6,328 nucleotides of DNA from Mycobacterium sp. GTDB lineage: Bacteria; Actinomycetota; Actinomycetes; Mycobacteriales; Mycobacteriaceae. Shown in pieces: positions 1-5,075 of the stretch; positions within the stretch are counted from its first letter, which is position 1; every line of letters begins with the position of its first letter. The stretch spans positions 1 to 6,328 of the forward strand of contig JAGQTR010000480.1 in the NCBI GenBank assembly GCA_020438915.1. The letters run 5' to 3'. The position numbers were made by a program, and so were the translations under genes. The notes beneath the pieces are model-generated. The model had not been told where the DNA came from, ran no database searches, and saw nothing but the letters and a program-made list of their open reading frames with translations.

Positions 1-7
1 GCGTGAT

Positions 8-739
8 TCAGAGCAGGCGTGCCTTGCTCGTCGCGATGTCGTAGACGGCTCCCACGATTTTGATCGTCCCGGCCTGCTCGGCATCGTTGAGCAGCTTGCT
101 GTCCCTGCGCAGCGTGTCGATGGTGGCCTTCACGTTGCGCACAATGGCATCGTCGAGATCGGTGGCACCCACGATTCCGGGCTTGATGGCATCGACGATG
201 GCCTGGATGTTGCCACCGGGCGTCGCGTTCTCGAAGGCGGCCTGCACCGCCCCACACGACGAATGACCAAGTACGACAATCGCCTTCGATTTGAGGACCG
301 CCTGGCCGAACTCGAGGCTGCCGATGTTGGTGGGCGACACGGCGATGTTGCCCGCTTCGCGCACGACGAAGATGTCGCCTACGAACTGGTCGAAGATCAC
401 CTCCGGCGCGAGTCGGCTGTCGGCGCATCCTAGAACCGTCGCAAACGGCAGCTGACCGTCGGTGATATCGCCCCAGATGGCATCGATCTGGGAGGTGCTG
501 CGAACCTGGGGTTCTCGCGCCTCGAAGCGTTTGTTGCCGTCCATGAGGACCTGGATGGCCTCTTCCGGCGTCGCCGGGTTCGGCGCGGGAGGTTCCTCCT
601 GGGTGCCTTGCGGAGTGCCTGAGTCATCGGACTTCTTCGACCCGCACGCCGCCACGGTGAGCGCCACCGCCGGGATCGCGCCGAGAAGATAGCGCCGGGA
701 TTTGTTCACTTCGCCACCAAAGCTGCCGGCATCCTGCAC
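8..739 (-). CDS. Tat-exported lipoprotein beta-carbonic anhydrase
   Basis: Beta-class carbonic anhydrases interconvert CO2 and bicarbonate using a zinc ion. Numbering is from the GTG at 739 (243 aa). Twin arginines R15-R16 sit in SRRYLL, followed by a hydrophobic stretch and the lipobox VAAC (Cys32). A Pro/Glu/Ser-rich linker of about 25 residues comes next, then the catalytic domain from about residue 58. The zinc-site motifs are intact: CADSR (Cys105, Asp107, Arg109) and GHSSCGAV (His159, Cys162). The signal predicts Tat export as a folded enzyme and lipid anchoring on the outer face of the membrane. I chose GTG 739 because GAGGAGGGGG lies 8 nt upstream. A GTG at 709 (233 aa, starting just before NKSRRYLL) is the alternative. 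The open frame continues upstream to 937, but that part is the tRNA gene read as protein. A weak -10-like TAGCGT (789-794) could serve the gene, or it could be read through from the tRNA promoter. Family is certain; the start is not. Confidence 0.9.
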   Translation of the reverse strand: MQDAGSFGGEVNKSRRYLLGAIPAVALTVAACGSKKSDDSGTPQGTQEEPPAPNPATPEEAIQVLMDGNKRFEAREPQVRSTSQIDAIWGDITDGQLPFATVLGCADSRLAPEVIFDQFVGDIFVVREAGNIAVSPTNIGSLEFGQAVLKSKAIVVLGHSSCGAVQAAFENATPGGNIQAIVDAIKPGIVGATDLDDAIVRNVKATIDTLRRDSKLLNDAEQAGTIKIVGAVYDIATSKARLL

Positions 740-747
740 GGGATCGT

Positions 748-757
748 CCCCCTCCTC
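748..757 (-). promoter_or_regulatory. Ribosome binding site deciding the carbonic anhydrase start
   Basis: On the minus strand this reads GAGGAGGGGG, a strong Shine-Dalgarno match, with 8 nt between it and the GTG at 739-737. The competing GTG at 709 has only a weak GGTGG upstream. This is why the longer signal-peptide n-region is preferred. Confidence 0.6.
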
Positions 758-852
758 GTCGATCAGGTCAAAGGTCGCGCGGGACGCAACGCTACCGCAC
801 TGATGCGAACCCGGAGAGGAACCTGTCAGTTGTCCTGGACTGCAAAAGCTTG

Positions 853-925
<73 letters not shown>

Positions 926-932
926 TTGCCCA

Positions 933-955
933 CCCACGGTCGTTTACGCCGTGGG
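933..955 (-). other. Hairpin in the tRNA-Asn leader
   Basis: A 7-bp perfect inverted repeat (plus strand cccacgg 933-939 and ccgtggg 949-955) encloses a 9-base loop. Inside the loop, cgt/acg can add 3 bp around a tt tip with one bulged base. It lies 7 nt upstream of the tRNA 5' end, between the tRNA and its likely promoter. No T-run follows on either strand, so it does not look like a classical terminator. It may help 5' processing of the precursor or be incidental. Confidence 0.5.
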
Positions 956-964
956 CCAGAGAGC

Positions 965-995
965 ACTTTAGCTTACCGTCGCTGCGCGGTGCCAA
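965..995 (-). promoter_or_regulatory. Candidate promoter for tRNA-Asn
   Basis: On the minus strand a -35-like TTGGCA (995-990, five of six matches to TTGACA) is followed after 19 nt by TAAAGT (970-965), which fits the mycobacterial -10 pattern TANNNT. An overlapping TAAGCT (975-970) is a second -10 option. Initiation near 958 would place the leader hairpin at the very start of the transcript. The spacer is longer than usual, so the pairing of the two boxes is uncertain. Confidence 0.4.
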
Positions 996-1002
996 TACGC
1001 GC

Positions 1003-1060
1003 CCGGCCCGGCAGGCCCGGTCCGGGTGAGGCAGTATGGACCTGGATTGGGCCGGGCCGG
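1003..1060. repeat. GC-rich inverted repeat upstream of the Rv2342-like gene
   Basis: A 10-bp inverted repeat, ccggcccggc (1003-1012) and gccgggccgg (1051-1060), flanks a 38-bp segment containing a weak -10-like CAGTAT (1032-1037). In DNA this GC-rich, similar short motifs arise easily by chance. Apart from this and the ribosome binding site at 1116-1120, I see nothing defined between the tRNA promoter and the gene start at 1127. Confidence 0.3.
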
Positions 1061-1126
1061 ACCTGAGGCGGACCCGGGATGGCCCAAGCCACGTCGTGGA
1101 CCGCATGAGATATCTGGAGGAGCCCC

Positions 1127-1393
1127 GTGATCGGGTATGTCGCCGTTCTGGCCGTCGGCTACGTGCTGGGCACCAAGGCCGGCAGGCAACGGTACGAACA
1201 GATGGCCGGGACGTACAAGGCTGTCACCGGCAGTCCGGCTGCCAAGGCGGTGATCGATGCCGGACGACGAAAGATCGCCGACCGGGTATCGCCGGATCCG
1301 ACGATGGTCAGGCTGACAGCGATCGACGCCGACACCGAGGTCCTCGAGCCGGGACAGATGGAGGGGAAACCCGCTAGCCGAAGTCGCGCGTAA
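1127..1393 (+). CDS. Small membrane-anchored protein, Rv2342-like
   Basis: This 88-residue protein has a short hydrophobic N-terminal segment (residues 2-15). The motif GYVLGTKAGRQRYEQM (11-26) follows. Actinobacterial YtxH-like membrane proteins share a similar G-x-K/R-A-G-R-x-R-Y-E-Q pattern. The remainder is soluble, starting basic and helical (about 30-55) and becoming acidic (about 65-78). By sequence and by position next to tRNA-Asn and dnaG it appears to be the counterpart of M. tuberculosis Rv2342, recalled at a similar length. Its molecular function is unknown. The GTG start is well supported by GGAGG at 1116-1120, 6 nt upstream. The topology suggests an N-terminal membrane anchor with a cytoplasmic tail. 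The last 20 bp overlap the end of the convergent small exported-protein gene. Confidence 0.85.
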   Translation: MIGYVAVLAVGYVLGTKAGRQRYEQMAGTYKAVTGSPAAKAVIDAGRRKIADRVSPDPTMVRLTAIDADTEVLEPGQMEGKPASRSRA

Positions 1394-1676
1394 TCGTGGT
1401 GCCGGGCAGCAGCGGTGCGGTGTAGATGCCGACGCCGAATGGCCCACCCAGACCGATGTTAGGGGTGCCGACGGTGGCTCCGCTGCCGTTGGAGTACGAC
1501 AGGCAATTGCCGTCCTCCTTATTGCCGAACCAGGCCAGGCACGCCGGACCGGCAGATAGTTCCGGTGCGGTATCCATGCTGGTCAGCGCGGTGTAGGACG
1601 GCACGGCCACGGCGGCGGCCACAAAAGCCCCGACGATCAGCCGGGTGCCGTTGGTCCGGATCGTGTGCACAAACAT
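1374..1676 (-). CDS. Small secreted mycobacterial protein of unknown function
   Basis: From the ATG at 1676 the product is 100 aa. A short basic n-region (residues 1-12, two Arg) leads into a hydrophobic core (about 13-31) of an export signal; the cleavage site is unclear, probably before about residue 42. The mature part has the block CLAWFGNKEDGNCLSYSNG (46-64), with Cys46 and Cys58 as a possible disulfide pair. A Gly-rich tail (65-83) ends in TTITRDFG. I recall similar small exported proteins in mycobacteria annotated only as uncharacterised families, and I assign no function. AGAAGG lies about 10 nt upstream of this ATG. The frame is also open back to an ATG at 1751 that overlaps the dnaG stop as ATGA, giving a 125-aa alternative with a very long n-region. 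The shorter start is preferred because it gives an ordinary signal peptide. The gene sits downstream of dnaG on the same strand and may also have its own promoter. Confidence 0.75.
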   Translation of the reverse strand: MFVHTIRTNGTRLIVGAFVAAAVAVPSYTALTSMDTAPELSAGPACLAWFGNKEDGNCLSYSNGSGATVGTPNIGLGGPFGVGIYTAPLLPGTTITRDFG

Positions 1677-1711
1677 CGCCAACTCGCCTTCTCGCCTATC
1701 TACCAAACGGG

Positions 1712-1744
1712 CCCGACCGCGGATATACCATAACCCGACCGCGG
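1712..1744 (-). promoter_or_regulatory. Direct repeat flanking a -10-like element upstream of the small secreted gene
   Basis: The 11-bp sequence cccgaccgcgg occurs at 1712-1722 and exactly again at 1734-1744, a 22-bp period or about two helical turns. The 11-bp spacer reads TTATGGTATAT on the minus strand and contains TATGGT (1732-1727), a TANNNT -10 match. Initiation near 1720 would leave a leader of about 44 nt before the ATG at 1676. The arrangement resembles a promoter with tandem operator half-sites on the same helix face. No regulator can be named, and no clear -35 is visible. Confidence 0.4.
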
Positions 1745-1747
1745 CTT

Positions 1748-3697
1748 TCATGCAGTAAGGTCGTCGCCACTTGCCTGTTCGAGCAGGCCGCGGCGGTACC
1801 CTTCCATCGCCACCAGGTCGCCGAACAGCGCGTGGTATTCGTCGCCCTGTTCGACCGGCGACATCCGCTGCAGTTTCGACTTCACCTCGGCGATCTGGCG
1901 GCCGATCCATACTTCCTGAAGTCGGGCCAGCACGCCGCTGATGTAGCGCGGGAGCCTCTCGTCGTCGACATTGATGGCCTCGACGCTCAGTTCGTTGACC
2001 AGGCCTGCCGCTAGCGGGGAGGCCGTCTGTTCCCGCACGGCCTCGATCCACTGCGCTCCGGTCACCCCGGCCGATGTGCCGCCGGCGGCCGCGATCGATC
2101 CCCGCACGGCGGCGTAGCCGGGATGAGTGAAGCTCTCGGTCACCAACGAGTCGAACACCGGGCCGGCCAGCGCCGGGTACTGCAACGCCGACTTGAGCGC
2201 TTCCCGCTGCGGCCACAGTGTGGGGTCAGCCGGGTCGGGCCGGGCGGCTGCGGGCGTGCCTTCAGCGCGGGATCCCTGCGGCGGCGCGGCCTGCGCCGAA
2301 GCGCTCCGGCGGCGCGTCCGGTCGGGCATGCCACGTTTTCCCGCCTCTTCGCGCACCCGGCTGAGTACCTGGCCCTCGTCGGCCCAGCCCGTCCACCCCG
2401 CAAGCCGTCGCGCGTACTCGTCGCGCAGCGCGTAATCCCGGATGCGCGCCACCAGCGGTACACAGCGACGCAGCGCGTCGACCTGCGCTGCAGGATCGTT
2501 GTCCAGCACGTCCCCGCCGGGGATGAGGCTGCGGATCGCGAACTCGAACATCGGAATCCGACGCGCCACCAGATCCCGGAGGGCGCTATCACCGGACTTC
2601 AGCCGCAGGTCACATGGATCCATACCGTCGGAAGCGATTGCCACGAAAGACTTTCCGGCCACCTGCTGATCCCCGTCGAAAGCCTTCAACGCCGCCGACT
2701 GACCCGCCGCGTCACCATCGAACACGAAGATCAGCTCGCCGCGGTACCAGTTGTCGTCCATCATCAGCCGCCGCAGCAGCGCCAGGTGCCCGTCACCGAA
2801 AGCGGTGCCGCAGGAGGCCACCGCCGTCGCCTCGCCGGCCAGATGCATGGCCATCACATCGGTGTACCCCTCCACGACCACGGCGCGGTGCGCCTTGGCG
2901 ATGTCGCGTCTGGCGAGATCGAGGCCGAACAGCACCGCGGACTTCTTGTAGAGCACGGTCTCGGGAGTGTTGACGTACTTGGCTTCCATCTGGTCATCGT
3001 CGAAGATCCGGCGGGCTCCGAACCCGATGACTTCTCCGCCACTGGCTCTGATCGGCCACAGCAGCCGGCGGTGGAAACGGTCCATGGGGCCACGGCGCCC
3101 CTCCCGGGACAGGCCGGCGGCCTCGAGTTCCTTGAACTCGAACCCCTTGCGCAACAGGTGTTTTGTCAGCGACTCCCACCCTGACGGCGCAAAACCGCAA
3201 CCGAACCGCGCGGCGGCGGCGGCGTCGAAGTTACGCTCGGTCAAGTACTGCCGCGCCGGAGCGGCCTCCTCGGATTGCAGCGCGGCGGCATAGAACTCCT
3301 GGGCGGCGGCGTTGGCGGCCAACAGCCTGCTGCGACTGCCCCGGTCGCGCTGCACGTTGGTGGTCGAGGACCCGGTGTAGGTGACGGTGAAACCGATTCG
3401 GTCGGCGAGCAGTTCCACCGCCTCGACGAAGCTGACGTGCTCGATCTTCTGCAGGAATGCGTAGGCGTCTCCGCCCTCTCCGCAACCGAAACAGTGAAAG
3501 TGCCCGTGGTTGGGCCGGACATGAAACGAGGGGGATTTTTCGTCGTGAAACGGGCACAGCCCCTTCAGCGAATCCGCGCCGGCACGCCGCAGCTGGACAT
3601 ACTCACCCACGAGGTCTTCGATGTTGACCTGCTCGCGAATGGCTGCGATGTCGCGATCGGGAATCCTGCCCCGCCCCCGAGCCCCGTCGACCGCCAC
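1748..3697 (-). CDS. dnaG: DNA primase DnaG
   Basis: DnaG makes the short RNA primers for lagging-strand and origin-proximal DNA synthesis and works with the replicative helicase DnaB. The 649-aa product has all expected parts in order. The N-terminal CHC2 zinc-binding domain has ligands Cys48, His51, Cys69 and Cys72 in CPFH...CFGC. The RNA polymerase core follows (about 120-380). Its TOPRIM motifs are EGYTD (Glu276), FDGD (Asp327, Asp329) and DPCD (360-363). A variable Arg/Ala/Pro-rich linker (about 455-490) leads to a conserved C-terminal helicase-binding domain (about 493-649), ending ASGDDLTA. The length matches mycobacterial DnaG (about 640 aa). The GTG at 3697 is the only clear start upstream of the conserved RIPDRDIAAIRE block, but it has no good Shine-Dalgarno. 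It begins 31 nt after the dgt stop, so cotranscription and possibly translational coupling with dgt are likely. Long plus-strand frames opposite it are shadows. Confidence 0.97.
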   Translation of the reverse strand: MAVDGARGRGRIPDRDIAAIREQVNIEDLVGEYVQLRRAGADSLKGLCPFHDEKSPSFHVRPNHGHFHCFGCGEGGDAYAFLQKIEHVSFVEAVELLADRIGFTVTYTGSSTTNVQRDRGSRSRLLAANAAAQEFYAAALQSEEAAPARQYLTERNFDAAAAARFGCGFAPSGWESLTKHLLRKGFEFKELEAAGLSREGRRGPMDRFHRRLLWPIRASGGEVIGFGARRIFDDDQMEAKYVNTPETVLYKKSAVLFGLDLARRDIAKAHRAVVVEGYTDVMAMHLAGEATAVASCGTAFGDGHLALLRRLMMDDNWYRGELIFVFDGDAAGQSAALKAFDGDQQVAGKSFVAIASDGMDPCDLRLKSGDSALRDLVARRIPMFEFAIRSLIPGGDVLDNDPAAQVDALRRCVPLVARIRDYALRDEYARRLAGWTGWADEGQVLSRVREEAGKRGMPDRTRRRSASAQAAPPQGSRAEGTPAAARPDPADPTLWPQREALKSALQYPALAGPVFDSLVTESFTHPGYAAVRGSIAAAGGTSAGVTGAQWIEAVREQTASPLAAGLVNELSVEAINVDDERLPRYISGVLARLQEVWIGRQIAEVKSKLQRMSPVEQGDEYHALFGDLVAMEGYRRGLLEQASGDDLTA

Positions 3698-3699
3698 CC
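3669..3699 (-). other. Potential G-quadruplex at the dnaG translation start
   Basis: On the dnaG coding strand, four G-runs (3699-3697, 3685-3682, 3678-3674, 3672-3669) of 3, 4, 5 and 4 bases are separated by loops of 11, 3 and 1 nt. The block includes the GTG start and the first codons. It fits a relaxed G-quadruplex pattern in the coding DNA or mRNA. The codons also simply encode Gly/Arg in a GC-rich genome, so a functional role is conjecture. Confidence 0.35.
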
Positions 3700-3728
3700 G
3701 GCCAGTCTAGAGCCAGCGGGGCGAGCCG

Positions 3729-5003
3729 TTACGCGGGTTCGAATCGCTCCAGACGCCCTTCGGTGATCGACGCCACTTGGTCGATGACCACCCGCAGCCG
3801 CGCCCCGTCATCGGCAGCTGCGTTGAAGTCCGGGACAAACAGTGGATCCAGCGTCGCCGGTGCACCGGCCAGGACGAACCGAACCGCCGCATGGACTCGT
3901 TCGCGCTGCTGCTCCTGCAGATCCAGATGTCGGGGGTCGGACATGATGAACTGCAGCGCGAGGATTTTCAGCACCGCCACCTCCGCGCGCACCACCGTGG
4001 GCACCTCCAGTCCGGTGCGATAGCGCACGAAACGGCCCGGGCCGGAGGCATTCCGGGTGGCCGCGATTGCCGAGGACGCGAATCGGCCCACCAGCTCGCT
4101 GGTCATCGTCTTCAACGCGACGGCCGCCGCCAGGGTCGCGTCGTACTTGCCGACGGCGGCCACTGCAGGCAGCAGCGACAGCCGCTCGGCCGCCTCGACC
4201 AGGTCGGCCGCCGCCAGGCCGCCACCCATTCCGTGCGACTGCCCCAGCCGGCCCAGCGCACTGACCGCGTCGTCGTCGGCGAGGACGCGCAGGTCGATAC
4301 GCCCGGAGATCACACCGTCCTCGACATCGTGGACCGAGTACGCGACGTCATCGGCCCAGTCCATGATTTGGGCTTCCAGGCACGGTGCGCGCTCGGGCAG
4401 ACCCTCGCGCACCCAAGCCGCGGCCGCGGCGTCGTCGGCGTAGAAGCCGAACTTGCCACCCTCGGCCGATCGATACCACGGATACTTCGTCACCGCGTCC
4501 AACGCGGCACGGGTCAGGTTGAGGCCTGCGCTGCGCGGCTCATCCCCCCGCGGGTCAAGCACTTTAGGTTCCAGCCGCGTCAGGATCCGGAAGTTCTGCG
4601 CATTGCCCTCGAACCCGCCGCATGCCGCGGCGAGCTCGTTGAGGGCACGTTCGCCGTTGTGTCCGTAGGGCGGATGGCCGATGTCGTGGGCCAGCCCGGC
4701 CAGGTCGACCAGATCGGGGTCAGCGCCGAGCCCCACCGCCATGCCCCGGCCTATCTGAGCCACTTCCAGCGAGTGCGTGAGCCGGGTCCGCGGAGTTTCG
4801 CTTTGCCGCGGACCGACCACCTGCGTCTTGTCGGCCAACCGGCGAAATGCCGCGGAGTGCAACACCCTCGCGCGGTCGCGCGCGAAGTCGGTGCGGTGCT
4901 CGCTGGCCGTACCCGGCAGGGTGGCGCCCTTGGGTGGTTCGACCACCAGACGCTGACGGTCGAACTCGCTGTAGGGATCACGCTGGGTGAGATCAGTGGC
5001 CAC
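3729..5003 (-). CDS. dgt: Deoxyguanosinetriphosphate triphosphohydrolase-like protein
   Basis: Dgt-family HD-domain enzymes hydrolyse dNTPs (classically dGTP) to the nucleoside plus tripolyphosphate, helping set dNTP pools. Numbered from the GTG at 5003 (424 aa), the metal ligands are His77 in TRLTHSLEVAQ, His106-Asp107 in LAHDIGHPPYGH and Asp218 in MDWADDVAYSVHD. The family histidines His110 and His115 follow the HD pair. The Dgt signatures RVLHSAAFRRLADKTQV and GFEGNAQNFRIL are also present. Length is close to recalled M. tuberculosis Rv2344c (about 431 aa). I chose GTG 5003 because it puts 8 residues before the conserved DPYSEFDRQR block, similar to that protein. The frame stays open through GTGs at 5030, 5048 and 5054, and none of the candidates has a strong ribosome binding site. 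The gene is the likely first member of a dgt-dnaG operon and diverges from the TPM gene. Whether dGTP is the real substrate cannot be read from sequence. Confidence 0.93.
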   Translation of the reverse strand: MATDLTQRDPYSEFDRQRLVVEPPKGATLPGTASEHRTDFARDRARVLHSAAFRRLADKTQVVGPRQSETPRTRLTHSLEVAQIGRGMAVGLGADPDLVDLAGLAHDIGHPPYGHNGERALNELAAACGGFEGNAQNFRILTRLEPKVLDPRGDEPRSAGLNLTRAALDAVTKYPWYRSAEGGKFGFYADDAAAAAWVREGLPERAPCLEAQIMDWADDVAYSVHDVEDGVISGRIDLRVLADDDAVSALGRLGQSHGMGGGLAAADLVEAAERLSLLPAVAAVGKYDATLAAAVALKTMTSELVGRFASSAIAATRNASGPGRFVRYRTGLEVPTVVRAEVAVLKILALQFIMSDPRHLDLQEQQRERVHAAVRFVLAGAPATLDPLFVPDFNAAADDGARLRVVIDQVASITEGRLERFEPA

Positions 5004-5062
5004 CGTGGCACAGTCTGCCAGGCCGATCACCGGAGTAATCGCTGCCACGGGCACCCCGGCAC

Positions 5063-5068
5063 TAGATT
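5063..5068 (+). promoter_or_regulatory. -10 element predicting a leaderless transcript for the TPM gene
   Basis: TAGATT matches the mycobacterial -10 consensus TANNNT and ends 7 nt before the ATG at 5076. Transcription would therefore start at or next to the A of the start codon. There is no Shine-Dalgarno in the intervening GGCGGGT at a usable distance, which agrees with leaderless translation, a common mode in mycobacteria. No -35 is evident. The reverse complement, CAATCT on the minus strand (5069-5064), could be a weak -10 for dgt, giving overlapping divergent promoters. Confidence 0.5.
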
Positions 5069-5075
5069 GGCGGGT

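Noticed and set aside
933..955. Inverted repeat upstream of the tRNA as an intrinsic terminator
   Set aside because: No T-tract follows on either strand and no gene ends into it; it is listed only as a leader hairpin.
1752..2216. Upstream extension of the small secreted-protein frame to 280 aa
   Set aside because: The extra part is an alternative frame inside dnaG on the same strand, low in complexity and Arg-rich; dnaG is certain there.
2123..3184. 353-residue plus-strand frame opposite dnaG
   Set aside because: It is antisense to a certain dnaG, rich in Arg/His/Pro as expected of GC-rich shadow frames, with no recognisable domain.
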